DNA from: CAVSMC01 sp963798655
Lineage (GTDB): Bacteria > Pseudomonadota > Gammaproteobacteria > Burkholderiales > Casimicrobiaceae
Direction: 5' to 3'
Length of the DNA stretch: 64,000 bases
Assembly: GCA_963798655.1 (NCBI GenBank)
Contig: CAWCUH010000012.1
Coordinates: 1 to 64,000, forward strand
Shown: piece after piece, positions 1 to 6,898 of the stretch
How the letters are laid out: each line of letters starts with the position of its first letter
How positions within the stretch are numbered: position 1 is the first letter of the stretch
Made by a program: the position numbers and the translations under genes
The notes under the pieces: generated by a model
Database searches by the model: none
What the model saw: only the letters and a program-made list of their open reading frames with translations
Told to the model about the DNA's origin: nothing

Positions 1-11
1 TCTCGTTAGGC
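1..11. repeat. attC tail (R' box) of a cassette left of the window
   Basis: The window opens with TCTCGTTAGGC, identical to the last 11 bases of the attC sites ending at 391 and 2204. GTTAGGC (5-11) is the conserved R' core box where an integron integrase joins cassettes. It indicates the cassette array continues leftward outside the window. Confidence 0.6.
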
Positions 12-308
12 CTCGCTCGGTGAGAACAACCGTGCGTTTCGAGCTTCGTCAATCGATGCGCTTAGCAGCATCAGTTGGCGACGGCCGCATGCTCGCTGCG
101 TGCCACCCATTGCGCACTTCGGCTGCTACACGCCGGCGCTGTTGTTCTTCTCGTCCGCTGCATCGCTTTGCCGCGACGTCACCTCCAGGCGCACGCTGTA
201 GTCCCGTGCAATCGCGAGCGCCAGTTCGTTTGGGTCCGCCGTTCCGTGACTCTTCGGCTGCTGCAACGTCGTGTCGTTGCAGCGTTCTTGCGCCTCGCAA
301 CGAGCGTG
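12..308 (+). other. Body of gene cassette 1, product not recognised
   Basis: This stretch lies between two R' boxes and ends in an attC site, so it is a cassette by structure. Several overlapping open frames exist and none resembles a known family. The best placed is 75-314 (TTG start, 79 codons): its TAA stop falls inside the R'' box of the attC, as often seen for cassette genes. It is rich in Arg and Leu, has no clear ribosome binding site and may be spurious. I do not call a gene here. Confidence 0.35.
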
Positions 309-391
309 GCCTAACCACGCGTTCGAGCGGGACGCCCATCGGCGGCGCTGCGCGCCCCCCCGGGGCGCCGCTCAACTTGGTCTCGTTAGGC
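309..391 (+). repeat. attC recombination site of cassette 1
   Basis: R'' box GCCTAAC at 309-315 and R' box GTTAGGC at 385-391 bracket an imperfect GC-rich palindrome (GGCGGCGC / GCGCCGC region). This is the architecture of an 83-base integron attC site. The right end TTGGTCTCGTTAGGC is shared with the interrupted attC ending at 2204 and with the first bases of the window, so these sites belong to one attC family. Confidence 0.8.
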
Positions 392-398
392 CGCCCCT

Positions 399-758
399 AT
401 GCACTCCAAATCCCATGCGGACAACCCGTTCCGAGCGCTCGTCGGTGAACAACTAAACGCCGTTTCGTTTGTGATGGACTATGTCGAGTTCCACTTCAAT
501 GGCCCTGTTGTTCGGGCTCTCGCTCACCCCATCGTCAGCTCTGCGGCTGGAAAGGTCGAATTTCCCGCAGAAGGGTCTCGCGACGCGCTTTGTACCCTAA
601 TTGGTGGCACTGTTACCAGCGTGCGGTTTGACGAACCGCACGTCCTAGAGTTTGTGCTCGACGCCCAAACGACCCTCATCATCCCCCTTGTCGATGCAGC
701 AAGTGGCGAGGTGCTCCATTGGATTCCATGCGAAGGCGCGCCAATTTCAGTATGGTAG
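399..758 (+). CDS. Small hypothetical cassette protein (119 aa)
   Basis: ATG at 399 lies 8 bases after the attC R' box and the stop lies 8 bases before the next R'' box, so the gene fills its cassette exactly. The 119-residue product has no signal peptide or membrane segment. It contains a pattern of beta strands (FVMDYVEFHFNGPVV near residue 24, then a C-terminal acidic stretch) that recalls small DUF6188-like proteins with a conserved NPF-R-LVG start. That resemblance is from memory and weak. Function unknown. No Shine-Dalgarno is obvious, which is common in cassettes expressed from upstream promoters. Confidence 0.65.
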   Translation: MHSKSHADNPFRALVGEQLNAVSFVMDYVEFHFNGPVVRALAHPIVSSAAGKVEFPAEGSRDALCTLIGGTVTSVRFDEPHVLEFVLDAQTTLIIPLVDAASGEVLHWIPCEGAPISVW

Positions 759-782
759 CGGCGCGGCCTAACCACGCTGTAT

Positions 783-1014
783 GGACTTCCCCGGAAATGC
801 AAGTAGTGAAGCGTTGACGAAGGTGCAGACTGCAACTCTGTATCCGGCCGTGTTGGGTGATCGGTTCGCACCCGGGCCACGCTAGTAACCGCGCGCTGCG
901 CCCTCATTCGTTCAGCGGCCTCGTGATGCGGCCACATGGTTAGCCAGGTGCGCGCAGCGTCGGTCTGACCGTCGTCGTAGCTCTGCTTTGCTCGCAGTCC
1001 TCGGAGTTTTCGAT
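783..1014 (-). ncRNA. Candidate seek/bridge RNA region of the IS1111-type element
   Basis: This 232-base non-coding stretch lies downstream of the transposase, where IS1111-group elements encode the guide RNA that pairs with target and donor DNA. Two 7-base segments match the attC target: GCGGCCT at 915-921 equals target 763-769, and TGGTTAG at 937-943 is the reverse complement of target CTAACCA at 768-774. The two target matches overlap by CT, like the shared core dinucleotide of known IS110 bridge RNAs. Boundaries and fold of the RNA are not determined; the guide assignment is inference. Confidence 0.45.
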
Positions 1015-2049
1015 TCAGTTCGCCGCGGCGTGCGCGCGCAGCGGTTCATCTTTCATCAACAGCGCCCAGACCAGCCGCGCGTGCTTGTTGGCGATGGCGA
1101 CCAGCGTCTTGTGATAGCCGATGCGCGCGTAGGTGGCGACGATCCAGGCGGCGAGTCGCGTTCGTCGCGTCGGTGCTGCGCGCAGCGCCGCTTGCAGCGC
1201 CGAGCGCGCGCCTTGGACGAGCAACGTTCGCAGGTACGCATCGCCGCGACGGGTGATGCGGCCCAGCCGCGCCTTGCCGCCGGTGGAGTACTGACGCGGC
1301 GTCAATCCGAGCCAGGCGGCGAATTGGCGTCCACAGCGAAATTGTTGCGCGTCGACCACCGTGGCCGCGAGCGCGCTCGCAGTGAGCGCACCCACGCCAC
1401 TCAGGCGCACCAGGCGCTGCGCACGCGCGTCGGCTTGCGCATCGCGCGCGACTTCTCGATCGCAGTCGGCCAGATGCGCCTCGAGCTCGCGCAGGTGAGC
1501 GAGTTGGCGTGCCACGCATTGGCGCAGCGTCGCCGGCAGCGTTTCGTCGGCCAGCGCCGCTCGTGCGCCGGCGAGCGCCGCGCTCGCACTGTTCGCATAT
1601 ACCCGCCCGAACTCGGCGAGCAACCCGCGCAGCCGGTTCAGCGCGGCCGTACGTTCCTCTTGCAAGCCTTGGCGCACGCGATGCACCGCAAGCCGTGCCT
1701 GCTGCTCGGCGCTCTTCATCGTCACGAAGCGCATCTGCGGCTGGCGCACCGCGGCGCAGATCGCCGCCGCATCGTTGGCATCGTTCTTGCCCGACAGCCG
1801 GAACGGTCGCACGAACTCCGCTGCGATGATGCGCGGCGTATGCCCGAGCGCTGCCAGCTCGCGCGCGAAGTGATGCGCGCTCGCACACGCCTCCATCGCC
1901 ACCACGCACGGCGGGCGCTGCGCGAACCAGCGCAGCACCGCTTCGCGCTTCAACGTGCGTCGCAACACCACCCGACCGCCGCCGTCCTCGCCGTGCAGCT
2001 GCACCACCCGCTTTGCCAAGTCCAGCCCCACAGTAGTAATCTCGCCCAT
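1015..2049 (-). CDS. IS110/IS1111-family transposase (344 aa)
   Basis: Recombinase with an N-terminal RuvC-like DEDD domain and a C-terminal transposase_20 domain. Visible motifs are VGLDLAK near residue 7 (first catalytic Asp), VAMEAC (Glu), KNDANDAAAI (Asp pair) and the C-terminal LSGVG...STGGKARLGRIT containing the conserved serine. I place the start at 2049 rather than an upstream in-frame codon because GAGAGGGGAAGTC precedes this ATG and MGEITTVGLDLAK is the family N-terminus. Intact, of usual length, so the element may be active. The ribosome binding site overlaps the kind of sequence used in the inverted repeat. Confidence 0.9.
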   Translation of the reverse strand: MGEITTVGLDLAKRVVQLHGEDGGGRVVLRRTLKREAVLRWFAQRPPCVVAMEACASAHHFARELAALGHTPRIIAAEFVRPFRLSGKNDANDAAAICAAVRQPQMRFVTMKSAEQQARLAVHRVRQGLQEERTAALNRLRGLLAEFGRVYANSASAALAGARAALADETLPATLRQCVARQLAHLRELEAHLADCDREVARDAQADARAQRLVRLSGVGALTASALAATVVDAQQFRCGRQFAAWLGLTPRQYSTGGKARLGRITRRGDAYLRTLLVQGARSALQAALRAAPTRRTRLAAWIVATYARIGYHKTLVAIANKHARLVWALLMKDEPLRAHAAAN

Positions 2050-2231
2050 GACTTCCCCTCTCTGTGATTGAACGTGCAAATTCAATCGTGGCACTTCGCT
2101 GCCGACCCGAGTAGGGGAAGTCCTTCCTATTCGTTCAACCGGACGCTGTCCGGCGGCGTCCTGCGGCGCCGCCGGCAGCGCCGGTTAACTTGGTCTCGTT
2201 AGGCGACTTTTGCCGTATTTCGGAGGGCATG

Positions 2232-2648
2232 ATGTCAAGGGCACCCGCCATCTATTGCAGCACGCACAGGATCAAGTTCTCAGACCTTGACCCCTATAAA
2301 CACATGCGCACTGCGATGTATTCCGCTTACTACGTTGATCATCGGATGAGTGCGCTACGCGAACAGGCGGGGTGGGACTTAAAGGCTCTTGAGAGCTTGC
2401 CTTTCATGACATTCGTGAGGAGGCTGGATGTTGAGTTCATACGGCCTGTTGTCGGAGATCAAGAGATATCCATCACATCGTTCGTTCGTGAGTTCTGCGG
2501 ACCAGACGCACATATCGAGTGCAGCATGTCGGACGAGAAAGGAAGGATCGCTTCTCAATGCCACATGGTCGTTGCCTACGTTGATAAGGGCACAAATAGA
2601 TCAGCGGATTGGCCCGGACACGTTATGGACCTATTCTTTCAAAAATAG
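2232..2648 (+). CDS. Hotdog-fold acyl-CoA thioesterase, cassette-borne (138 aa)
   Basis: The product resembles single-hotdog 4HBT-type thioesterases: an N-terminal THRIKFSDLDPYKHMRTAMY segment with the Asp that is catalytic in the 4-hydroxybenzoyl-CoA thioesterase class, the central helix, and beta strands VEFIRPVVGDQEISI and CSMSDEKGRIASQCHMVV. Substrate cannot be read from sequence. Start at ATG 2232 has GGAGGG at 2222-2227; an adjacent ATG at 2229 is too close to it. The stop is 16 bases before the attC R'' box. The base composition is lower in GC than the chromosome around it, in keeping with a mobile cassette. Confidence 0.75.
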   Translation: MSRAPAIYCSTHRIKFSDLDPYKHMRTAMYSAYYVDHRMSALREQAGWDLKALESLPFMTFVRRLDVEFIRPVVGDQEISITSFVREFCGPDAHIECSMSDEKGRIASQCHMVVAYVDKGTNRSADWPGHVMDLFFQK

Positions 2649-2664
2649 ATGGCACGGGTATGTC

Positions 2665-2724
2665 GCCTAACAAGTCATTCAAGCCGACGCCGCTTCGCGG
2701 CGCGGCTTAATTCCAGCGTTAGGC
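2665..2724 (+). repeat. attC site of cassette 3 (classic 60-base '59-be' form)
   Basis: R'' GCCTAAC (2665-2671), L'' TTCAAGC, central GACGCCGCTTCGCGGCG hairpin, L' GCTTAATT and R' GTTAGGC (2718-2724) are all in place. It closely resembles the compact attC sites of mobile class 1 integron cassettes and differs from the longer attC at 309-391, so this cassette probably came from another array. Confidence 0.92.
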
Positions 2725-2767
2725 CGCAATTTGGCTCACGCGCGTCGCGGCGCGCATAATTGCCCCG

Positions 2768-2957
2768 GTGAAGGTTAGCGAGATCCTCCGGCAACTCTCG
2801 GATGACGGCTGGGTGTTGGTTGCAACTCGCGGAAGCCATCGCCAATTCAAACATCCTGCGAAACCTGGTCGCGTCACCGTGCCGGGCAAGCCAAGTGACG
2901 AGCTCGCCCCCTGGCACGCTGAACAGCATCCGAAAGCAAGCCGGTTTCAAGAAGTGA
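2768..2957 (+). pseudogene. hicA: hicA toxin with a +1 frameshift
   Basis: HicA is a small dsRBD-fold mRNA interferase. The GTG at 2768 starts MKVSEILRQLSDDGWVLV..RGSHRQF with the catalytic His at residue 24, then KHPAKPGRVTVPGKPSDELAP. After a run of five C at 2907-2911 the frame shifts to a wrong tail ending at 2965. Removing one C restores the family C-terminus GTLNSIRKQAGFKK with a stop at 2955-2957, directly before hicB. So the toxin is one base away from intact: a real inactivation, or a homopolymer error in the consensus. Confidence 0.8.
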
Positions 2958-2967
2958 GGTCTTGACC

Positions 2968-3180
2968 ATGCGCTACGCGATCGTGATTGAAAATGCCGGC
3001 CCCAACTATTCGGCGTACGTTCCCGATCTCCCGGGGTGCGTCGCAACCGGCGCCACACTTGAAGAAGTCGAGCGGGAGATTCGAGAAGCGATCGAATTTC
3101 ATATTGAGGGGCTTCGCGAAGACGGCGTGGCTGTACCCCCGCCTTCAAGCGCCGTGCGCTACGTTGAAATTGCGGCCTAA
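2968..3180 (+). CDS. hicB: HicB-family antitoxin (70 aa)
   Basis: Antitoxin of the HicAB pair, encoded 10 bases after the restored hicA stop. The ATG at 2968 gives MRYAIVIENAGPNYSAYVPDLPG, the partly degraded RNase-H-like HicB fold, followed by GCVATGATLEEVEREIREAIEFHIEGL. It is a short form without a C-terminal ribbon-helix-helix DNA-binding domain, so autoregulation by HicB alone is doubtful. Its TAA stop is inside the attC R'' box (3175-3181). The frame is intact while its toxin is not. Confidence 0.88.
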   Translation: MRYAIVIENAGPNYSAYVPDLPGCVATGATLEEVEREIREAIEFHIEGLREDGVAVPPPSSAVRYVEIAA

Positions 3181-3183
3181 CAG
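3175..3183 (+). repeat. attC R'' box of the hicAB cassette; rest displaced
   Basis: GCCTAAC at 3175-3181 ends the hicB cassette, but no L and R' boxes follow. A 12-base inverted repeat that seems to be the end of an IS5-type element begins at 3184. I could not find the missing half on the far side (after 4566), so the array appears to be cut off here. Confidence 0.55.
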
Positions 3184-4566
3184 TTCGTTGAAATTCGTCT
3201 TGCGTTCAACCGATTGTTGCCTATCGTTTTGGCAACCCCTGTCGCCTCTCGGTTGAGGTCAAAGCGATGCGCGGAGCGGACGTGACGCAAGAAGGCTTGT
3301 TTGTGACTCGGACACGGCGGATTACGTGCCGACCGATCACCCGTTGGTAGCGATCCGGCAGATCCTCAACCGGGCGCTGCGCGACATGGATCTGCTGTTT
3401 GAGTCGATCTATGACGAACGTGGGCGCTACTCGGTGCCGCCGGAGTGGCTGCTGCGCGGACTTGTGCTGCAGGCGCTGTACGGGATTCGCAGCGAACGGC
3501 TGCTGTGCGAGCAGCTGGGCTACAACATGCTCTATCGCTGGTTCGTTGGCCTGAGCATGGATGATGCGGCGTGGGATCACAGCACTTACACGAAGAACCG
3601 CGACCGGCTGATCGAGCATGAGGTGGTCCGTGCGCTGTTCGAGCGGGTAATGGAGCAGGCGAAGCAAGCGCGGTTGCTTTCCGACGAGCATTTCAGCGTC
3701 GACGGCACGCTGATCCGGGCGTGGGCCTCGCACAAGAGCTTCGTGCCTAAGGACGGACCGCCGCCGCCCAGTTCGGGGAGCCGCGGCAATCCAGAGGTCG
3801 ACTTCAAGGGCAAGAAGCGCAGCAATGAGACTCACGTCAGCACGAGCGATCCGGACGCCAAGATGTTCGCCAAGTCGAACAAGCAGGAATCGCTGCCGGC
3901 CTACCTGGGACACGTGTTGATGGAAAACCGCAGCAAACTGGCAGTCGACACGCGACTGACGCAGGCCAGCGGGAAGGCGGAGCACGAAGCGGCGGTCGCC
4001 ATGCTGAGTAATCTGCGGGGGTCCAAGCCAAAGACGGTCGGCGCTGATAAGAACTTCGACAACTCCGAATTTGTTGGCGCCTGTCGCGAGATCAAAGTCA
4101 CCCCGCACGTGGCGCAGAACGCCTACGAGTACGACACCAAAACCGGCAAGCGCGCTCGCCGCAAGAGTCGTATCGACGCGCGCACAACCCGGCATCCTGG
4201 CTACGCAGCCAGCCAGGTCATTCGCAAGATGATCGAAACACTCTTTGGCGACAGCAAGCAACACGGCGGCACGATCCGACAGGTCAAGCTGCGCGGCCGT
4301 GCCAAGGTCAGCGATGTCTTCGCGTTGGCAATGCTTGCGGTCAATTTGCGCCGATTGCCAAGCCTGCTGGCGTCGCAACCGACGATGGTCGGGAGCGGAT
4401 AGATGGCCGAGGTGCCTCCGCTGGCGAGATTCGAATCGAAATTGCGTCAGATCGGGCGTGAGCAAATGCCCAAACCCGCGCAACTCAGGTTCCTCTCGCC
4501 GACTCACCAGAAAATGCTCCATCGCGAAAGACGAAGGCTGCTCAAACTGCTGGCAATTTCAACGAA
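3184..4566 (+). mobile_element. IS5-family insertion sequence (probable limits)
   Basis: TTCGTTGAAATT at 3184-3195 and its perfect reverse complement AATTTCAACGAA at 4555-4566 bracket the IS5-type transposase gene and are the best candidates for the terminal inverted repeats (1383 bases). No target duplication is evident. About 150 bases between the transposase stop and the right repeat hold only an unrecognised 85-codon frame (4403-4660), so the right end is less certain than the left. Confidence 0.55.
3326..4402 (+). CDS. IS5-family DDE transposase, probably 5'-frameshifted
   Basis: Matches the IS5 transposase group: DUF772-type N-terminal helix region (PPEWLLRGLVLQALYGIRSERLL, LYRWFVGLSMDD, DHSTYTKNRDRL), then catalytic Asp in FSVDGTLI, Asp in GADKNFD and Glu in MIETLFGDSK. 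The family N-terminus (MRGADVTQEGLF) is present from ATG 3267 but in another frame, with the change near 3300. The annotated frame begins at a GTG within DYVPTDHPL. A single-base loss therefore separates the true start from the body, so the element may be inactive unless this is a consensus error. Confidence 0.8.
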   Translation: MPTDHPLVAIRQILNRALRDMDLLFESIYDERGRYSVPPEWLLRGLVLQALYGIRSERLLCEQLGYNMLYRWFVGLSMDDAAWDHSTYTKNRDRLIEHEVVRALFERVMEQAKQARLLSDEHFSVDGTLIRAWASHKSFVPKDGPPPPSSGSRGNPEVDFKGKKRSNETHVSTSDPDAKMFAKSNKQESLPAYLGHVLMENRSKLAVDTRLTQASGKAEHEAAVAMLSNLRGSKPKTVGADKNFDNSEFVGACREIKVTPHVAQNAYEYDTKTGKRARRKSRIDARTTRHPGYAASQVIRKMIETLFGDSKQHGGTIRQVKLRGRAKVSDVFALAMLAVNLRRLPSLLASQPTMVGSG

Positions 4567-4620
4567 TGCTAACGACCTGCTTAGATTCAACGAGCAACTG
4601 CAACGCCGTTTAGCTTCGAT

Positions 4621-4713
4621 AATGTTGAGGTTCTCGTTGCTGCCGCGCTCCGGTGAGTGATAGGGCGCGGCGAAGTTAACCTTCACCGGAAAGCGCTTTT
4701 CGAGCACCGCATC
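4621..4713 (-). pseudogene. Fragment of an IS30-like transposase
   Basis: On the minus strand about 30 codons read DAVLEKRFPVKVNFAAP followed by YHSPERGSNENLN. The motif with Pro-Tyr/His-Ser-Pro...Arg-Gly-(Ser/Thr)-Asn-Glu-Asn is typical of the C-terminal catalytic part of IS30-family transposases. Homology stops abruptly at both sides. Short remnant, low certainty. Confidence 0.35.
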
Positions 4714-4799
4714 ATTGCGCCCGCACCAAGGATGAGGTCAGCGCGCAGTGACGCGCGCGATCCGGGGCCATCGTCACAGCGCTCCGACATTCGGGGCCC

Positions 4800-5053
4800 C
4801 TCGCCGCTCACGCCGCGGCCTCCGCCCAGCCGTGCTGACTCGCTACGCCGAGCCGTCGACCGCCCGCCGGCCTTCGGATGCGTACGGGCTCGGCGCTGCG
4901 CGCCCGGAGCCGACCTCGCCGCTCACGCCGCGGCCTCCGCCCAGCCGTGCCGACTCGCTACGCCGAGCCGTCGGCCGCAAGCGGCGATTCGCGATTGCTC
5001 GCATCCCCAAATGGCTCCGCCATTTAGGGCCCCTGCTCGCCGCTCACGCCGCT
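4800..5053. repeat. Direct repeats of a 64-base GC-rich unit
   Basis: The 64-base segment 4800-4863 recurs at 4915-4978 with about two mismatches; both begin CTCGCCGCTCACGCCGCGGC and end GCCGTCG(A/G)CCGC. The first 17 bases occur a third time at 5036-5052, reaching the last codon of bamD. The surrounding 4567-5051 stretch contains no credible gene. The repeats include TCGCTACGCCGAGCCGTCG, a palindrome-like core. Unit spacing is 115 bases. Confidence 0.75.
5005..5029 (-). terminator. Hairpin downstream of bamD
   Basis: CCCCAAATGG (5005-5014) and CCATTTAGGG (5020-5029) pair around a five-base loop with one mismatch. It lies 23 bases past the bamD stop on the minus strand. There is no T run after it in the transcript direction, so it is at most a weak or assisted terminator. 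Confidence 0.35.
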
Positions 5054-5873
5054 ACCAGAACTTCCACCACGGCTTGCCGGTGGCGCCGGTGACATACGCG
5101 CTGTTCGGGAACGTGCTCGCGAGCACGCGCTTCGCATCGTCGCGAAGCTGCACGAGGCCTAACCGATCGTAGGACTTCACGAGCAGGTCGAGCGCATCCT
5201 CGTTCGCCGGCGTGCGCGGGTAATTCGTGATCGCGGCCTGCGCTCGATTGACCGCGGCCACGTACGCGCCGCGATTGAAGTAGTACCGGCCCACCTTGAC
5301 CTCGTAGAGCGCAAGCGAGTTCGTCAGATAGCGCATCCGCGCGATCGAGTCCTCCGCGTAGCGGCTGTCGGGAAACTTCTCCGACAGCTCCTTGAACGCG
5401 GCGAACGATTCGCGCATCGCCTTCGGCTCGCGCTCGGAAAGATCGAGCTCGTAGACATAGCCAAGCAGCCCCTGGTCCTCGCGAAAATGCACGAGGCCCT
5501 TCAGGTAGTACGCGTAGTCGACGTTCGGGTGATTCGGATACGTGCTGATGAAGCGGTCGCATTGCGAGGTCGCCGCCGCCGCCTCGCCGGCGCGATAGTT
5601 CGCGTAAGCGCCCTCGAGCAGCGCCTGCTGCGCATATCGTCCGTACGGATAACGCGACTCGAGCGTCTCGAACATCTTGACCGCCCGCGTATAATTTCCC
5701 TCGGCAAGCGCGTCGTGCGCGGTGCGGTAGATGCGCTCGGCGGACCAGCTGGCGGTCTCGTCCTTGACTTCGGGCAGCAGGTTGCAGCCGGCGAGCGCCG
5801 CGATGAACAGTGCAACGACGACGGCGCGCGCACGGGAGGCGAGCGCATCGGCGAACGGGGCAGAAGCAAGCAT
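5052..5873 (-). CDS. bamD: Outer membrane assembly lipoprotein BamD (273 aa)
   Basis: Essential lipoprotein of the BAM complex that inserts beta-barrel proteins into the outer membrane. The N-terminus has a hydrophobic signal with lipobox LAGC (Cys at about residue 30). The mature part carries five TPR-like repeats (AERIYRTAHDALAEGNYTRAVKMFETLESRYPYGRY..., DRFISTYPNHPNVDYAYYLKGL..., FKELSEKFPDSRYAEDSIARM...), typical of BamD and of normal length. It is divergent from rluD, which often adjoins bamD in betaproteobacteria. TTATAAC near 5901-5907 in the 68-base gap is a possible -10 element for either gene. ATG 5873 gives a slightly long signal; a later start is possible. Confidence 0.93.
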   Translation of the reverse strand: MLASAPFADALASRARAVVVALFIAALAGCNLLPEVKDETASWSAERIYRTAHDALAEGNYTRAVKMFETLESRYPYGRYAQQALLEGAYANYRAGEAAAATSQCDRFISTYPNHPNVDYAYYLKGLVHFREDQGLLGYVYELDLSEREPKAMRESFAAFKELSEKFPDSRYAEDSIARMRYLTNSLALYEVKVGRYYFNRGAYVAAVNRAQAAITNYPRTPANEDALDLLVKSYDRLGLVQLRDDAKRVLASTFPNSAYVTGATGKPWWKFW

Positions 5874-5941
5874 CGGAAGTTCCTCTACACGACCGGGCGA
5901 TTATAACCTCCGCCGCGCGACCGACTTGAAGCGCGCCATCC

Positions 5942-6898
5942 CTGCAGAGCCCGACGCCGAGCACGCCGGCGATCGTCGGCGATTCCCCCGCCGAGGCCCG
6001 CACGTTCCACATTCCGCCGAGCGCCGCCGGCGAGCGCCTCGATGTCGCGCTCGCGCACGCGCTGCCCGAGTTCTCGCGCTCGCGCATCAAGGTATGGATC
6101 GACGAAGGACGCGTCACGCTCGACGGCGTCGTCGTCGAGCCCAAGCACAGGCTGCGCGGCGGCGAGCAGGTCGTCGTGGCGCCGGCGACGGACCCGCAGT
6201 CATCCGCGCATCGAGGCGAGCCGATCGCGCTTTCGATCGTCGAGGAGGACGCCGCGTTGATCGTCGTCGACAAGCCCGCGGGCCTCGTCGTGCATCCGGG
6301 GACGGGCAACTGGCAGGGCACGCTGATGAACGCGCTGCTGCATCACGCGCCGGCGCTGGCGGCGCTGCCGCGCGCGGGCATCGTGCACCGGCTCGACAAG
6401 GACACGAGCGGCCTGATGGTCGTCGCGAAGACGCTCACCGCGCAGACCGATCTCGTGCGCCAGCTCGCCGCCCGCACGGTGAAGCGCGACTACCTCGCGA
6501 TCGCAACCGGCGACGTCACGCGCGGCGGTACGATCGACGCGCCGATCGGCCGCCATCCGACGCGACGAACGAAGATGGCGATCGTTGCATCGGGCAGGCC
6601 GGCACGAACGCATTACACCGTCGTCGAGCGCTTCGGCCGGGCGACGCTGTTGCGCTGCGCGCTCGAGACCGGCCGCACGCACCAGATCCGCGTGCATTTC
6701 GCTTCGCTCGGCCATCCGCTGATCGGCGATCCGGCGTACGGCCGCGCGAGCGGTATCGCCTTCGCCCGGCAGGCGCTGCACGCGACGGCGCTCGCGCTCG
6801 TCCACCCGGTGTCGCGCGAGCCGCGTGCGTGGCACTCGCCGCCGCCGGCCGACTTCGCCGCGCTGCTCGCGCATCTTCGCGGCGCAGGTCCCTCGTGA
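5942..6898 (+). CDS. rluD: 23S rRNA pseudouridine synthase RluD, non-canonical start
   Basis: Converts uridines 1911/1915/1917 of 23S rRNA helix 69. An S4 domain (ERLDVALAHALPEFSRSRIKVWIDEGRVTL) precedes the RluA-type catalytic domain with GIVHRLDKDTSGLM (catalytic Asp) and GRTHQIRVHFASLGHPLIGD. From the in-frame stop at 5927-5929 to the GTG at 6176 there is no ATG, GTG or TTG in frame, although the whole S4 domain lies in that interval. CTG at 5942 would give 318 residues, the normal family length, and is my choice. An upstream indel that hides the real start is the alternative. The stop overlaps the pgeF start (GTGA). Confidence 0.85.
   Translation: MQSPTPSTPAIVGDSPAEARTFHIPPSAAGERLDVALAHALPEFSRSRIKVWIDEGRVTLDGVVVEPKHRLRGGEQVVVAPATDPQSSAHRGEPIALSIVEEDAALIVVDKPAGLVVHPGTGNWQGTLMNALLHHAPALAALPRAGIVHRLDKDTSGLMVVAKTLTAQTDLVRQLAARTVKRDYLAIATGDVTRGGTIDAPIGRHPTRRTKMAIVASGRPARTHYTVVERFGRATLLRCALETGRTHQIRVHFASLGHPLIGDPAYGRASGIAFARQALHATALALVHPVSREPRAWHSPPPADFAALLAHLRGAGPS

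Larger units (their letters stand above)
780..2130 (-). mobile_element. IS1111-group IS110-family insertion sequence inserted in attC
   Basis: A single DEDD transposase gene (1015-2049, minus strand) is flanked by a perfect 10-base inverted repeat: GGACTTCCCC at 783-792 and GGGGAAGTCC at 2114-2123. Subterminal rather than terminal repeats, a long non-coding segment downstream of the transposase and no obvious target duplication are features of the IS1111 subgroup. A set of IS1111 elements is known to target integron attC sites. Outer ends are estimated from the usual few bases beyond the repeats and are uncertain by about 8 bases each side. Confidence 0.8.
766..2204 (+). repeat. attC site of cassette 2, split by an insertion sequence
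   Basis: R'' box GCCTAAC at 766-772 starts an attC whose remainder (GTTCAACCGGACG... to GTTAGGC at 2198-2204) is found only after the IS110-type element. Joined, the halves resemble attC at 309-391: same CCACGC after R'', same TTGGTCTCGTTAGGC end. The IS lies in the spacer between the R'' and L'' boxes and should prevent normal attC folding, locking the cassette in place. Confidence 0.75.

Noticed and set aside
20..448. 142-codon open frame across cassette 1 and its attC, and several overlapping frames on both strands
   Set aside because: They run through the attC palindrome, are Arg/Pro-rich and match no family; typical of GC-rich shadow frames.
3175..4580. GCTAAC near 4568 as the missing end of the fourth attC
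   Set aside because: Orientation is wrong (no GTTAGGC) and no L' box precedes it.
4403..4660. 85-codon frame after the IS5-type transposase
   Set aside because: No family recognised; it reads through the right inverted repeat and has no ribosome binding site.
4800..5053. CRISPR-like array from the regular direct repeats
   Set aside because: Only two full units of 64 bases plus a partial one, spacers not of CRISPR size, no cas genes.
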